Source: Methylocystis sp.
GTDB taxonomy: Bacteria; Pseudomonadota; Alphaproteobacteria; Rhizobiales; Beijerinckiaceae
Assembly: GCA_016178015.1 (NCBI GenBank)
Contig: JACOUB010000032.1
Span: forward strand, 33,340 to 97,339
Direction of reading: 5' to 3'
Length of the DNA stretch: 64,000 bases
Shown here: piece after piece, positions 1 through 10,353 of the stretch
Layout: each line of letters opens with the position of its first letter
Numbering within the stretch: the first letter of the stretch is position 1
Made by a program: the position numbers and the translations under genes
The notes under the pieces: generated by a model
Told to the model about the DNA's origin: nothing
What the model saw: only the letters and a program-made list of their open reading frames with translations
The model's database searches: none

Positions 1-5
1 CAATA

Positions 6-872
<867 letters not shown>

Positions 873-885
873 CGCGGCGCTTCCT

Positions 886-964
886 AGAGCGTATTTCGAT
901 GGGGTGGAATCACCCGATCGATAAGAATACGCTCCAACTCGATAAGTTGGAGCATGCGTATCCT
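886..964. repeat. Intergenic palindromic repeat, family A, copy 1
   Basis: The arms GAGCGTATT and GAATACGCTC enclose a smaller GGGTG/CACCC palindrome, and a CCAACTC...GAGTTGG-like hairpin ending in GAGCATG follows. A second copy with the same architecture is at 8127-8241. It lies in the 473-bp gap between cysQ and chpT; the rest of that gap shows no gene I can support. Confidence 0.75.
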
Positions 965-1344
965 TTGCGGCGACTAAGAGATATGGGAACGCGCCTTTTT
1001 CAGTCCGGTTGGCGGCGTTTGCGTGTAAGATAGACCCGCTGAGGCGATTCGCGCCTGCCGTTGCGCAGGTGTCGATCGCAAACAGCACGCGTAAGTTGTA
1101 AAAATCTTGACTTGCTCCGTCGGTTAGAGTCAGCTTTCGCTTGCCGTCTGACGGCGGCGGCATCGGCGAGACGGGTCCGATCCTCATCGAGGATGCGTGG
1201 CGCTCTCTTTTGCGCCAGCGGAGCTTGCGTCCCCGACAGGACCGCCCGGCGACCTCGCGGGCGGCGACGGACGTGTCGGACCTCGAGTTCCCAACGTTAA
1301 AGTCCTTCATTCGTCACTTTGACGGCAGCTGCTGGGATGAACCC

Positions 1345-2034
1345 ATGACTCACTTCGCGCTCGAATCCCTCGATCTGGCGGCTCTCCTCGCTTCGCGCGT
1401 TTGCCACGACGCCATCTCGCCGGTCGGCGCGATTATTAACGGCCTGGAGGTGCTTGACGAGGAAAAGGACGGCGAAATGCGCGGCCATGCGCTTGCGCTC
1501 ATCAAGTCGAGCGCGTCCGAGGCGTCGGCGCGGCTCCAGTTCTGCCGCTTGGCCTTCGGCGCCGCCGGCTCGAAGGGCGCGGCCATCGATACGGGCGACG
1601 CCGAACACGTGACCCGCCAACTTCTGGCTGACGACCGCACCCAGCTGCTGTGGAGCGTGCCGCACGTCCTGATGTCCAAGAACAAGGTCAAGCTTCTGCT
1701 AAATCTATGTCTGATCGCCGACGCCGCCATTGCCAGAGGCGGGGTCATTGCGGTCTCTTCGACCGATGAGGAGGAGCCGATCGCCATTCGTATCGAGGCT
1801 AGGGGCGCCAATGCGCGCGTCGGCGCCAACGTTGCGGCGCTGCTCGAGGGACGGCCCCAAGACGGCGTCGTGGATGCGCGCTCGATCCAGATCTATTACG
1901 CCGGCCTGGTGGCGCGTTCCTGCGGCCTCAGCGTTTCGATCTCCGCCTCTCCGGAGCTGGTGGTGATCGAAGCGAAACCCGCCGACGTCGAAAGATCGCG
2001 GGCTCATGACGAGCAAACCAGCGCCGTGGCCTGA
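1345..2034 (+). CDS. chpT: Histidine phosphotransferase ChpT
   Basis: A 229-residue ChpT-family protein. In alphaproteobacteria ChpT carries phosphate from the hybrid kinase CckA to CtrA and CpdR. The phospho-accepting histidine is expected at residue 21, in SRVCHDAISPVGAIINGLE, the typical ChpT H-box; the rest looks like a degenerate histidine-kinase ATPase fold. The frame is open from 1141, but the ATG at 1345 is preceded by a GGGATGA-like ribosome site and begins exactly where homologues begin. Its neighbours, a receiver-only regulator and ctrA, support the cell-cycle role. Confidence 0.88.
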   Translation: MTHFALESLDLAALLASRVCHDAISPVGAIINGLEVLDEEKDGEMRGHALALIKSSASEASARLQFCRLAFGAAGSKGAAIDTGDAEHVTRQLLADDRTQLLWSVPHVLMSKNKVKLLLNLCLIADAAIARGGVIAVSSTDEEEPIAIRIEARGANARVGANVAALLEGRPQDGVVDARSIQIYYAGLVARSCGLSVSISASPELVVIEAKPADVERSRAHDEQTSAVA

Positions 2035-2167
2035 TACGGCCGAAGCCGCCCACAAACCCGGCGACGAAAAAGGCGCGCTAAGCGCCGACGGGCTGAATTT
2101 TTCGGCCGAACTGTTGCTGTCGCCTCGCTCGGGGCGTTCGACGGCAGAGAAATTTCCGGTCTCTTAA
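2006..2167 (+). CDS. Possible small protein overlapping the chpT end
   Basis: A 53-codon frame starts at the ATG at 2006, inside the last codons of chpT, and stops 47 bp before the receiver gene. Third codon positions are mostly G or C, as in neighbouring genes. I recognise no domain. It could be a translationally coupled small protein or a chance frame filling the gap. Confidence 0.3.
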   Translation: MTSKPAPWPDTAEAAHKPGDEKGALSADGLNFSAELLLSPRSGRSTAEKFPVS

Positions 2168-2214
2168 CCAAAATGCTTCATCACTGGCGTGTCGAAAAAC
2201 GCGAGGAGCTGAGC

Positions 2215-2580
2215 ATGAAACAAGCGCTGGTTGTCGACGATTCCGCGGTCATTCGTAAAGTGGCGCGAAGAATTCTGGAGGGATTGCATTTCAGCACGGC
2301 CGAAGCCGAAGACGGCAATACGGCGCTCGTCGCCTGTGGAAAGACAATGCCCGACGTCATCCTGCTGGACGGCAACATGCCGGAGATGGACGGGTTCAAG
2401 TTCCTGCGGAACTTGCGGAAAATGCCGAATGGCGCCCGGCCGAAAGTGGTCTTCTGCACGAGCGAGAATGATGTCGGCCACATCCTGCGCGCCAAACACG
2501 CCGGCGCCGACGAATACATCATGAAGCCGTTCGATCAGCAGATCGTCCGCTCCAAGTTCGAGGAATTCGGCTTGGTCTGA
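2215..2580 (+). CDS. Single-domain CheY-like response regulator
   Basis: A 121-residue receiver domain with no output domain. The acidic pair is D8-D9, the phospho-acceptor D52 (in LLDGNMPEMDG), the switch Thr T82 and the conserved lysine K104 (in IMKPF). The start has GAGGAG about 7 bp upstream. It lies between chpT and ctrA, so it may be part of the CckA-ChpT relay. Whether it is the orthologue of CpdR, which controls CtrA proteolysis, cannot be settled: its N-terminus (MKQALVVDD) is not the one I associate with CpdR, so I give no symbol. Confidence 0.85.
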   Translation: MKQALVVDDSAVIRKVARRILEGLHFSTAEAEDGNTALVACGKTMPDVILLDGNMPEMDGFKFLRNLRKMPNGARPKVVFCTSENDVGHILRAKHAGADEYIMKPFDQQIVRSKFEEFGLV

Positions 2581-2596
2581 ACCCCGTGCAGCGAAT

Positions 2597-2647
2597 AGCG
2601 AGTAGCGAATAGCGAATAGGAGTCCTATTCGCTATTCGCTATTCGCT
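2597..2647. terminator. Bidirectional terminator-like palindrome built of short tandem repeats
   Basis: The left arm is tandem copies of AGCGAATAG and the right arm is its mirror CTATTCGCT, giving a near-perfect stem of about 25 bp with the turn at GGAGTCC. It sits between two convergent genes (receiver gene and ctrA) and ends in TTTT on the + strand. A shared terminator is the simplest reading. Confidence 0.65.
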
Positions 2648-2649
2648 TT

Positions 2650-3351
2650 TCAAGCGGTGATGCGTTCGTCGACTTGGCTCGGCTCACGCAATACATAGCC
2701 GCGGCCCCAGACGGTCTCGATATAGTTGCGTCCCTCGCTGGCGCTGGCGAGCTTCTTGCGCAGCTTGCAAATAAAGACGTCGATGATCTTGAGTTCGGGT
2801 TCGTCCATGCCCCCGTAAAGATGGTTGAGGAACATCTCCTTGGTGAGCGTGGTGCCCTTGCGCAATGAGAGCAGCTCGAGCATCTGGTATTCCTTGCCCG
2901 TCAGATGCACTCGCGCACCCGAGACTTCGACGGTTTTCTGGTCGAGATTGACGATGAGGTCGCCGGTGGCGATGACCGACTGAGCATGACCCTTCGAGCG
3001 GCGGACGATGGCGTGAATGCGAGCCACGAGCTCGTCCTTGTGGAACGGCTTCGTCAAATAGTCGTCGGCGCCAAAGCCGAGGCCTTTCACTTTGTCTTCG
3101 ATGCCGGCGAGGCCTGAAAGAATGAGAATCGGCGTCTTCACCTTGGCGACGCGCAGCGTGCGCAACACCTCATAGCCCGACATATCCGGAAGGTTGATGT
3201 CCAACAGGATAATATCGTAATCATAGAGCTTGCCGAGGTCGATGCCTTCTTCGCCGAGGTCCGTCGCGTAGACGTTGAAACTTTCGGACTTGAGCATGAG
3301 CTCGATGCTATGAGCCGTCGCGCTGTCGTCTTCGATCAATAAAACGCGCAT
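2650..3351 (-). CDS. ctrA: Cell-cycle master regulator CtrA
   Basis: OmpR-family response regulator of 233 residues. The receiver (about 1-120) has D51 as phospho-acceptor in [17 protein letters not shown]. The winged-helix DNA-binding domain (about 125-225) includes [12 protein letters not shown] and [13 protein letters not shown]. The family signature [20 protein letters not shown] fixes the ATG ending at 3351; the longer open frame upstream is not conserved. CtrA activates and represses many cell-cycle genes and is phosphorylated through ChpT, encoded next door. The C-terminus ends in ERITA, without the Ala-Ala tail known for Caulobacter CtrA proteolysis. Confidence 0.95.
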   Translation of the reverse strand: MRVLLIEDDSATAHSIELMLKSESFNVYATDLGEEGIDLGKLYDYDIILLDINLPDMSGYEVLRTLRVAKVKTPILILSGLAGIEDKVKGLGFGADDYLTKPFHKDELVARIHAIVRRSKGHAQSVIATGDLIVNLDQKTVEVSGARVHLTGKEYQMLELLSLRKGTTLTKEMFLNHLYGGMDEPELKIIDVFICKLRKKLASASEGRNYIETVWGRGYVLREPSQVDERITA

Positions 3352-3585
3352 ATTTGTCCCCACCCGGCTGCGTCGTATCTCCGGAATAACGGTGTTTGGC
3401 GGCGCCAAGGCCGCGCGTTCAGCGGTTGAAGCCGAACGCCACACCTCCCGAACGCTAAGCGGAAATGGTTAACAAACCCTGACCTTTGCCCTATTTGCGG
3501 TCCAAAATCTTAAATTCCGCGCCGCTAGAGGATGCACAAACGCCGCTGGCCGTCCGACCTCGCGCCGAACAAATCGCAACAAAAC

Positions 3586-3590
3586 GAATC
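3586..3590. promoter_or_regulatory. GANTC methylation site upstream of ctrA
   Basis: GAATC, a GANTC site for CcrM-type methylation, lies about 235 bp upstream of the ctrA start; another (GATTC) is at 3750-3754. In Caulobacter a GANTC site in a ctrA promoter links transcription to replication. That role here is inference. The 549-bp ctrA-rpmH gap (3352-3900) otherwise holds only the rpmH promoter and short low-value frames. Confidence 0.4.
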
Positions 3591-3825
3591 GGTCACGGCG
3601 TTAATGTATACGCTTTGGGGGCATGTAACTTGAATTTTCGAGATGCTCTCGAGCCGGGACCGAAGTGGAGCTACCGTTCTCGGTAGGGCCAAATCCTGGT
3701 TTATACATCAAGGGCAACGTCGATGCCCCGCTGGATATAGCCGGGCGGCGATTCCGAAGTCACAACGCAACGTTGCACGGCGCCGGCCCGCGTTGCGCCG
3801 GCGACCCTGCGGCGCCGTCACGACG

Positions 3826-3855
3826 TTGACTTGTTCGAGACCTTTCCCCTATATG
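3826..3855 (+). promoter_or_regulatory. Probable rpmH promoter
   Basis: TTGACT (3826-3831) and TATATG (3850-3855) are separated by 18 bp and lie about 45 bp before the rpmH start. Both hexamers are close to the housekeeping sigma consensus. Confidence 0.5.
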
Positions 3856-3900
3856 CCTCGCGCAAAGGCAAACGGCGAGCCATGCGAGCGGAGAGCAGCA

Positions 3901-4035
3901 GTGAAACGGACGTATCAACCCAGCCGGATCGTGCGCAAGCGGCGGCACGGATTTCGCGCGCGCATGGCGACCGTCGGCGGCCGCAATGTCATTGCCGCGC
4001 GCCGCGCGCGGGGACGCAAGCGCCTGTCGGCCTGA
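3901..4035 (+). CDS. rpmH: 50S ribosomal protein L34
   Basis: A 44-residue basic protein beginning (GTG start) [17 protein letters not shown], the L34 signature, and ending [10 protein letters not shown]. It is full length for the family. It is the first gene of the conserved rpmH-rnpA-yidC-engB order. The start codon is GTG at 3901; the frame continues upstream but without L34 similarity. Confidence 0.96.
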   Translation: MKRTYQPSRIVRKRRHGFRARMATVGGRNVIAARRARGRKRLSA

Positions 4036-4072
4036 GCCGCCACAGGCTTCTCGACCAAGGCGGACGGGAGGC

Positions 4073-4498
4073 ATGACGACAAACGCCCCCGCCCAACCCC
4101 ACGCGGCGAAGACGGCGCCGCAGCGGCTGCGCCGTCGCCGCGACTTCCTGCACGCGGCCGCAAGCGGCGTTCGCCATTCGATGCGTGTCTTCAGTTTGCA
4201 AGCCGCTGAGCGCGAGAACGATCGCGAGACGCCGGCGCGGTTCGGGTTCACGGTGACGAAGAAGACCGCCGGGGCCGTCGGGCGCAACCGCATTCGTCGC
4301 CGTCTCAAGGAGGCGTTGCGGGTCAATAGCTTCCAAGCCCGTCCCGGATACGACTATGTCTTCATTGCCCGCCCCGCGGCGTTGACGGCGCCTTTCCGCG
4401 AACTTCTCTTGCAAGTGGCCGACGGGCTGGCGAACATCCACGCTCTCGGCAAATCCTCCAAACGGCGCAATCGGAAAAACAGGCCCTCGGCGTCATGA
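4073..4498 (+). CDS. rnpA: Ribonuclease P protein component
   Basis: A 141-residue basic protein that assists the RNase P RNA in trimming tRNA 5' ends. The signature [13 protein letters not shown] lies in the middle, preceded by [15 protein letters not shown]. The ATG at 4073 has GGGAGG just upstream. The stop overlaps the yidC start (ATGA), so the two are translationally coupled. The small yidD gene often found between rnpA and yidC is absent here. Confidence 0.94.
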   Translation: MTTNAPAQPHAAKTAPQRLRRRRDFLHAAASGVRHSMRVFSLQAAERENDRETPARFGFTVTKKTAGAVGRNRIRRRLKEALRVNSFQARPGYDYVFIARPAALTAPFRELLLQVADGLANIHALGKSSKRRNRKNRPSAS

Positions 4499-6297
4499 CG
4501 GAATACACCAAGAATTTACTCATCGCCGTCGGCCTGTCGCTGCTCGTCATCGCCGCATGGGACTATTTTTACGCTTTTCCGCAAATGGACAAGCAGCGCG
4601 AAGCCGAGTTGGAGCAGCAGCGGACCGCCAAGACGCCCAAGCTCGGCGCGCCGGAGACCCCCCCGGCCGCCGCATCGGCGCCGGCGGCCGTGGAAGCCGC
4701 GCCCAGGGTCCAGAAGACTCGTGAAGCCGCGCTCGCCGCCAGCCCGCGCATCTCGATCGACACCAAATCTCTTGCGGGCTCCATTGCGCTGAAGGGCGCC
4801 CGCCTCGACGACGTCTCGCTCAAGCTCTACCGCGAGACTGTCGATCCCAAGAGCCCGATCATCGTCTTGTTGTCGCCGGACGAAGCGCCCCACCCCTATT
4901 ACGCGGAAACCGGCTTTCTTTCCGCTGCGACCGTCGGCGCCCCGGCGCTGCCGACGACCGAAACCGTTTGGACGGCGGACGCCTCGCGGCTGACGGCGTC
5001 GCGTCCCGTCACCCTCACCTATGACAACGGCCAAGGTCTTCTGTTCCGCCGTAAGATTTCCGTCGACGATCAATACATGTTCAAGGTGACGGACAGCGTC
5101 GAGAACAAGAGCGGCAAGCCGGTCGTCCTTTATCCGTTCATGCGCGTATCGCGCGTCGGCGCGCCGCCAAGCGCCGGCTACGCCGCCCTGCACGAGGGAT
5201 TTGTCGGCGTCATCGGCGAGGCCGGCCTCCAAGAAACCAAGTACGACAAGATCGAAAAGGAGCCGAAGGCGACCCAAACGTTCAAGGGAACCGGCGGCTG
5301 GGTCGGCTTCACCGACAAATATTGGGGCGCGGTCGTCGCGCCTGACCAGAACAAGACATTCGAAGCACGCTTCTTGTCCACCGGCGCGGGCGTCAAGGCC
5401 TATCAGGCCGACACGGTCAACGAAGCGGTGACCATCGAGCCGGGCCAGACCGTTGAGACGACGGCGCACGTTTTCGCCGGCGCCAAGGAAGTCGACACCC
5501 TCGACGCCTACCAGGCCAAAGAAGGCGTCAAGCGTTTCGATCTGCTCATCGACTGGGGCTGGTTCTATTTCATTACGCGGCCGATGTTCCGCGTCATCGA
5601 CGGTCTCTTCAAGGTTTTGGGCAATTTCGGATTGGCGATTCTCGCCGTCACCGTCGTCGTCAAGATCGTCTTCTTGCCGCTCGCCAACAAGAGCTATCAA
5701 GCCGTCGCCAAAATGAAGGCGATCCAGCCGGAGATCAAGGCGCTCAAGGAACGCTACGCCGACGACAAGCACAAGCTCAATACGGAGCAGATGGCGCTGT
5801 TCAAGCGCGAAAAGGTCAATCCGGCCGGCGGTTGCCTCCCGGCCTTGCTGCAAATACCTGTTTTCTTCTCTCTTTATAAGGTGCTGGTGGTCACCATCGA
5901 GATGCGGCAAGCGCCGTTCTATGGCTGGATCAAGGATCTCTCCGCGCCCGATCCCACCAACGTCTTCAACCTGTTCGGCCTGTTTGCTTTCGATCCGACG
6001 CAAATTGCGGTTTTTGGCCCCTATCTCGGGCTCGGCGCCTGGCCGCTGATCATGGGCGTCTCGATGTGGGTGCAAATGAAAATGAATCCCGAACCCACCG
6101 ACGACATCCAGAAAATGGCGTTCGCCTGGATGCCGGTGATCTTCACGTTCACCCTGGGCAGCTTCGCTTCCGGCCTGGTGATCTACTGGACCTGGAACAA
6201 TATTCTCTCGGTCACCCAGCAGGGGATCATCATGAGCCGCGCCGGGGTGAAATTCGAATTGTGGGACAATCTCAAGAAGACCTTCAGTTTCAGTTAG
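4495..6297 (+). CDS. yidC: Membrane protein insertase YidC
   Basis: A 600-residue Oxa1/YidC-type insertase that places proteins in the inner membrane, alone or with SecYEG. There is an N-terminal membrane helix (about 8-25), a proline/alanine-rich linker, a large periplasmic beta domain (about 80-330), and the conserved core from about residue 355 with [23 protein letters not shown] and several more helices. Length matches Gram-negative YidC. It overlaps rnpA by four bases and is followed at once by engB. Confidence 0.96.
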   Translation: MTEYTKNLLIAVGLSLLVIAAWDYFYAFPQMDKQREAELEQQRTAKTPKLGAPETPPAAASAPAAVEAAPRVQKTREAALAASPRISIDTKSLAGSIALKGARLDDVSLKLYRETVDPKSPIIVLLSPDEAPHPYYAETGFLSAATVGAPALPTTETVWTADASRLTASRPVTLTYDNGQGLLFRRKISVDDQYMFKVTDSVENKSGKPVVLYPFMRVSRVGAPPSAGYAALHEGFVGVIGEAGLQETKYDKIEKEPKATQTFKGTGGWVGFTDKYWGAVVAPDQNKTFEARFLSTGAGVKAYQADTVNEAVTIEPGQTVETTAHVFAGAKEVDTLDAYQAKEGVKRFDLLIDWGWFYFITRPMFRVIDGLFKVLGNFGLAILAVTVVVKIVFLPLANKSYQAVAKMKAIQPEIKALKERYADDKHKLNTEQMALFKREKVNPAGGCLPALLQIPVFFSLYKVLVVTIEMRQAPFYGWIKDLSAPDPTNVFNLFGLFAFDPTQIAVFGPYLGLGAWPLIMGVSMWVQMKMNPEPTDDIQKMAFAWMPVIFTFTLGSFASGLVIYWTWNNILSVTQQGIIMSRAGVKFELWDNLKKTFSFS

Positions 6298-6322
6298 ATT
6301 GAACCGGCGAGGCGCCGAGCGA

Positions 6323-6985
6323 TTGGACGCGGGGTCCGACGAAGACTTCATCGAACGCGGCCGCTTGCTGTTCGCGGGGCCGTGCGAATTTGTTTTCGCA
6401 AACGCGCGGCTGGGCGATCTGCCGCCCGTCGGGCCGCCCGAAATCGCCTTTGCGGGGCGCTCCAACGTCGGCAAATCGTCTTTGCTCAACGCCTTGACCG
6501 GGCGCAAGACGCTCGCCCGCGTCTCGCATACGCCGGGACGCACCCAGCAACTCAATTTTTTCGCAGCTGGCGGCGAACCCGGCGCAGAACGGCTGCGTCT
6601 TGTCGATATGCCGGGCTATGGCTACGCCGCCGCCGGCAAGGACAAGATCGCCGATTGGTCTGTCCTCATCCAAGATTTTCTGCGTGGGCGGGTCAGCCTG
6701 GCGCGGGTGTTTGTTCTGGTCGACAGCCGTCGGGGGATAACGAGTTTGGACGAGGAGATGTTAGATCTTCTCGATCGCGCCGCCGTTTCCTACCAAATCG
6801 TGTTGACGAAGGGCGATGCAGTGAAAGCGGCGGCGCACGGGGCGCTGATCGACGCGACGCTGGCCGCCCTGGCCAAGCGCCCGGCGGCCTTCCCAGAGCT
6901 CATTTTCACCTCCGCCGAGACAGGGGAAGGCGTCGCGGAGCTGCGCGCGGCGATCGCGCGGCTTGTCTCCGAACGAAGCGGCTGA
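6323..6985 (+). CDS. engB: Ribosome-biogenesis GTP-binding protein EngB/YsxC
   Basis: GTPase of about 220 residues needed for large-subunit assembly. It has the P-loop GRSNVGKSSLLN, the switch region TPGRTQQLNFF, DMPGYGYA and TKGD (NKxD-like). The open frame begins with TTG at 6299, one base after the yidC stop, but has no ribosome site there. A second TTG at 6323 has GCGAGG ten bases upstream, and I prefer it. The conserved part (FAGPCEFVFANA) begins well inside either form. Confidence 0.9.
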   Translation: MDAGSDEDFIERGRLLFAGPCEFVFANARLGDLPPVGPPEIAFAGRSNVGKSSLLNALTGRKTLARVSHTPGRTQQLNFFAAGGEPGAERLRLVDMPGYGYAAAGKDKIADWSVLIQDFLRGRVSLARVFVLVDSRRGITSLDEEMLDLLDRAAVSYQIVLTKGDAVKAAAHGALIDATLAALAKRPAAFPELIFTSAETGEGVAELRAAIARLVSERSG

Positions 6986-7010
6986 GTCGCCGACGTGACG
7001 GCGCGGTCGC

Positions 7011-7095
7011 CGTCATTGCGAGGAGGCGAAGCCGACGAAGCAATCCAGAGCCCGCCGACGGCCCTGGATTGCTTCGCCTGCGGCTCGCAATGACG
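7011..7095. repeat. Intergenic palindromic repeat, family G
   Basis: CGTCATTGCGAG at one end mirrors CTCGCAATGACG at the other, and inside GCAATCCAG mirrors CTGGATTGC. This is a REP-like element between engB and argB that could form a long hairpin. One copy was seen in the window. Confidence 0.8.
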
Positions 7096-7172
7096 TTCAG
7101 GAATCGGCGAAGATTGAGATCGTCGCGCCGAATCGATACAAGCGACGAACGTCCATCGCAACGGGCACCCAG

Positions 7173-8054
7173 ATGACTGACGACCAAGCCGACAACGCGC
7201 TTCAACAGGCGCGCATCCTGATGCAGGCCTTGCCGCACATGCTGCGTTACGACGATGCGATCGTCGTGGTGAAATATGGCGGCCACGCCATGGGCGACGA
7301 CAAGCTGGCGCGTGATTTCGCGCGCGACATGGTGCTGCTCGAGCAGGCGGGCGTGAACCCGGTCGTCGTCCACGGCGGCGGGCCGCAGATCGCCGTCATG
7401 CTGGCCAAGCTCGGCATCAAATCGGAATTCGAGGGCGGCTTGCGCGTCACCGACAAGGCGACCATGGAAATCGTCGAGATGGTGCTTGCCGGCTCCATCA
7501 ACAAGCAGATCGTCGGCTTCATCAACGCCGAAGGCGGTCGCGCCATCGGCCTGTGCGGCAAGGACGGCCGCATGGTGGCGGCGCAGAAGATCAAGCGCTC
7601 CGACGCCGCCGGCAATCCGATCGACTACGGCTTCGCTGGCGATGTCGCGAAAGTCGATACGACCGTGCTCGCTTCCGTGCTGGAAAAGGAACTCATTCCG
7701 GTTCTGGCGCCGGTCGCGCTGGGGGCCGATGGCGAGACTTACAATGTCAATGCGGACACGTTCGCGGGCGCGATCGCCGGCGCGCTCGGCGCCAAGCGTC
7801 TGGTTTTTCTCACCGACGTCGCCGGCGTGCTTGACCAGGACGGTCAGCTCATCAAGGAGCTGCGCGTTTGCGACATTCCCGGACTGGTCGCCGACGGCGT
7901 CATCACCGGCGGCATGATTCCGAAAGTCGAGACCTGCATGAACGCGATCGAACGCGGCGTCGAGGGCGTCGTCATTCTCGATGGCAAGCTGCCGCATGCG
8001 GTGCTCATCGAACTGTTGACCGACCATGGCGCGGGAACGCTGATCACAAGGTGA
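7173..8054 (+). CDS. argB: Acetylglutamate kinase
   Basis: A 293-residue amino acid kinase that phosphorylates N-acetylglutamate in arginine synthesis. Motifs: [12 protein letters not shown] near residue 27, [12 protein letters not shown] (about 65), [15 protein letters not shown] and LTDVAGVLD. The C-terminal MIPKVETC segment is typical of the family. The ATG at 7173 follows the family start (MTDDQADN). In related genomes argB often follows engB, as here. Confidence 0.95.
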   Translation: MTDDQADNALQQARILMQALPHMLRYDDAIVVVKYGGHAMGDDKLARDFARDMVLLEQAGVNPVVVHGGGPQIAVMLAKLGIKSEFEGGLRVTDKATMEIVEMVLAGSINKQIVGFINAEGGRAIGLCGKDGRMVAAQKIKRSDAAGNPIDYGFAGDVAKVDTTVLASVLEKELIPVLAPVALGADGETYNVNADTFAGAIAGALGAKRLVFLTDVAGVLDQDGQLIKELRVCDIPGLVADGVITGGMIPKVETCMNAIERGVEGVVILDGKLPHAVLIELLTDHGAGTLITR

Positions 8055-8126
8055 GCATTCCCTCTGCCCACATTTTGCGGGGAGAGGGTTAGGTAGTCTC
8101 GCAACCCAGAAAACAACAGAGAACGC

Positions 8127-8241
8127 TAGAGCGTATTCCGATCAGGCAGAATCGCCTGATCGATGAGAATACGCTCAAACTCAATAAGTTAGAGCATGTC
8201 CTCATCGGAAAAGTCTCGCAACTTTTCCGGGACATGCTCTA
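8127..8241. repeat. Intergenic palindromic repeat, family A, copy 2
   Basis: It has GAGCGTATT...GAATACGCTC arms around CAGGCAGAATCGCCTG, then GAGCATGTCC mirrored by GGACATGCTC around GGAAAAGT...ACTTTTCC. It is longer than copy 1 at 886-964. A weak third relative is the hairpin CGAAAAG/CTTTTCG at 47463-47482. Confidence 0.78.
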
Positions 8242-8242
8242 A

Positions 8243-8313
8243 GCTTTGCGGAGCATGCACCCGCGCCAAATCGATTCACCCAACTCTTTCCCCGACAGCC
8301 GTGCGTGAATGGG
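8243..8313. repeat. Long repeat, family B, copy 1
   Basis: This 71-bp stretch recurs nearly unchanged, in inverted orientation, at 42801-42873. Both copies contain CAAATCGATTCACCCAACTC (or its complement) and GAGCATGC. It abuts the family A repeat on its left. Confidence 0.75.
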
Positions 8314-8335
8314 GAGAGGGAATGCGCCTGAGCTC

Positions 8336-8761
8336 TCATCCCGCTCGTTGCTCGATCTCTTCGATGTCCTCGTCGGACAGGCCGAAGTGATGGCCGATCT
8401 CGTGCACGAGCACATGGGTGACGATGGCCCGCAAGGTGTCCTCGCCGTCGGCCCAATAATCGAGGATCGGCCGGCGATAGAGCCAGATCATATTGGGCGA
8501 TTCGCCAGTTTGCGCGCTCACGTCCTTCTGCGCGAGGCCTTGCCCGCGAAACAGGCCCAAAAGATCGTATTCGCTCTCGCACTCCATTTCGTCGAGAACG
8601 TCGTCTTCGGGAAAATCCTCGACGCGAATGACGAGGCCCTCGCACAGCCGCGTGAAGCGCGACGGCAATGCGGCGAAGGCGGCGTCCGCCAGCGCCTCGA
8701 TGTCCTCGAGCGAGGGGGATTTGAGCGCGGCCATGGCGTTATCGGCGATCATGTTGGTCAT
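8336..8761 (-). CDS. Zincin-like metallopeptidase family protein
   Basis: A 141-residue protein of the DUF1025/zincin-like metallopeptidase family. The zinc-binding HEIGHHFGLSDEDI motif lies near the C-terminus (about residues 120-133), followed by an acidic tail. The N-terminal half contains the family block DEMECESEYDLLGLFRG. The start is the ATG ending at 8761 (MTNMIADN); the frame reads through further upstream without conservation. Substrate unknown. The gene sits 46 bp from the end of leuC on the same strand. Confidence 0.82.
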   Translation of the reverse strand: MTNMIADNAMAALKSPSLEDIEALADAAFAALPSRFTRLCEGLVIRVEDFPEDDVLDEMECESEYDLLGLFRGQGLAQKDVSAQTGESPNMIWLYRRPILDYWADGEDTLRAIVTHVLVHEIGHHFGLSDEDIEEIEQRAG

Positions 8762-8807
8762 CGGAGCCCGCCCTTCTATCGATTCCCCGGGAACCGCCCC
8801 GGTCGTT

Positions 8808-10229
8808 TCAGGTCCAGCCGCGCACATCGACAAAATGGCCGGCGATCGCCGCCGCCGCCGCCATCGCCGGCGACACCAGATGGGTGCGGCCCTTGAAGCC
8901 CTGCCGGCCCTCGAAATTGCGGTTGGAGGTCGACGCGCAGCGTTCGCCCGGCGCCAATCTGTCCGGGTTCATGGCGAGGCACATGGAGCAGCCGGGCTCG
9001 CGCCATTCGAAGCCGGCGGCGAGGAATATCTTGTCCAAACCCTCGGCCTCGGCCTGCGCCTTGACGAGGCCGGACCCCGGCACGACCATGGCGTTGACGC
9101 GCTCGTTCACCCGCTTGCCGGCGACGATCGCCGCCGCCGCGCGCAAATCCTCGATGCGCCCGTTGGTGCAGGAGCCGATAAAGACGCGATCGATGGCGAT
9201 GTCGCTCAGCTTCTCGCCGCCCTGCAACCCCATATACGCCAGCGCGCGCGCAATCGCCGCGCGTTTGGCGGGCGTCTTGGCGCTGTCTGGATGCGGCACC
9301 AGCCCGGTGATCGGCGCGACGTACTCGGGCGAGGTGCCCCAGGTGACGATCGGCGCCAGCTTGGCGGCGTCGATGACGATCTCGCGATCGAACTGCGCGC
9401 CTTCGTCGGTGCGTAACGTCTCCCAATAGCGCCGCGCGGCCTCGAAGGTTGCGCCCTTCGGGGCCTTGGGCCGCCCCTTCAGGTATTCAAAGGTCTTCGC
9501 GTCGGGGGCGACGAGACCGGCGCGCGCGCCGCCCTCGATCGACATGTTGCAGACCGTCATGCGGCCTTCCATCGAGAGATCGCGGATCGCCTCGCCCGCA
9601 TATTCGATGACATGGCCGGCGCCGCCGCCGGCGCCGATCTCGCCGATGATCGCCAGGATGACATCCTTGGCCGTGGCGCCGGCGGCGAGACGCCCATCGA
9701 CGCGCACCAGCATATTGGCGGCCTTCTTCTGGATGAGCGTCTGCGTCGCCAGCACATGCTCGACCTCGGAGGTGCCGATGCCCTGCGCCAGCGCCCCGAA
9801 GGCGCCATGCGTGGACGTGTGGCTGTCTCCACAGACGATCGTCGCGCCCGGCAACGTGAAGCCCTGCTCGGGTCCGACGATATGGACGACGCCCTGCCGC
9901 GCGTCGTGCTCGTTGTAATATTCGACGCCGAACTCGCGCGCGTTGATGGCGAGCTGCTCGACCTGCGCGCGGCTCTCTTCGTCTTCGATGGGCTGCGAGC
10001 GATCGGTGGTCGGCACATTGTGATCGACGACGGCGAGCGTCTTCGACGGCGCCCGCACCTTGCGGCCGGACATGCGCAGACCCTCGAAGGCCTGCGGGCT
10101 CGTCACCTCATGGACCAGATGGCGATCGATGTAGAGAAGACAGGCGCCGTCCTGCTGTTCGTCGACGACATGGTCGTCCCAGATCTTGTCATAGAGCGTG
10201 CGCGGAGCGGCCGCCGAATGTCCCGACAT
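8808..10229 (-). CDS. leuC: 3-isopropylmalate dehydratase large subunit
   Basis: A 473-residue aconitase-family protein that, with LeuD, interconverts 2- and 3-isopropylmalate in leucine synthesis. The iron-sulfur cluster cysteines are in FIGSCTNGR and GCSMC; other blocks are [17 protein letters not shown] and DHNVPT. The ATG ending at 10229 is preceded by GGAGGAAC, which decides the start over an upstream GTG. leuD and leuB are not nearby, so leuC is detached from them. Confidence 0.95.
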   Translation of the reverse strand: MSGHSAAAPRTLYDKIWDDHVVDEQQDGACLLYIDRHLVHEVTSPQAFEGLRMSGRKVRAPSKTLAVVDHNVPTTDRSQPIEDEESRAQVEQLAINAREFGVEYYNEHDARQGVVHIVGPEQGFTLPGATIVCGDSHTSTHGAFGALAQGIGTSEVEHVLATQTLIQKKAANMLVRVDGRLAAGATAKDVILAIIGEIGAGGGAGHVIEYAGEAIRDLSMEGRMTVCNMSIEGGARAGLVAPDAKTFEYLKGRPKAPKGATFEAARRYWETLRTDEGAQFDREIVIDAAKLAPIVTWGTSPEYVAPITGLVPHPDSAKTPAKRAAIARALAYMGLQGGEKLSDIAIDRVFIGSCTNGRIEDLRAAAAIVAGKRVNERVNAMVVPGSGLVKAQAEAEGLDKIFLAAGFEWREPGCSMCLAMNPDRLAPGERCASTSNRNFEGRQGFKGRTHLVSPAMAAAAAIAGHFVDVRGWT

Positions 10230-10353
10230 CTGTTCCTCCACCGCGCCCGGCGCGGCTGTCTCACAAGAACTGAGGCTCTTGTAATCGCAACGGGCTTGCG
10301 GAGGAAGTATCTATCGCGGCTGGGCGAGCGGGTGAAGGGCCGCGCCCTTGAGT

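Noticed and set aside
2035..2100. A terminator after chpT (GGCGC-GCTAA-GCGCC)
   Set aside because: The stem is five base pairs and the T run is 12 bases away; it lies inside a possible small frame.
3465..3476. A CtrA binding site (TTAA-N7-TTAAC) before ctrA
   Set aside because: Only one half (GTTAAC) is present; the second half is missing at the right distance.
4516..6555. A 679-codon open frame on the minus strand
   Set aside because: It is opposite yidC; low-complexity charged composition and no family motif.
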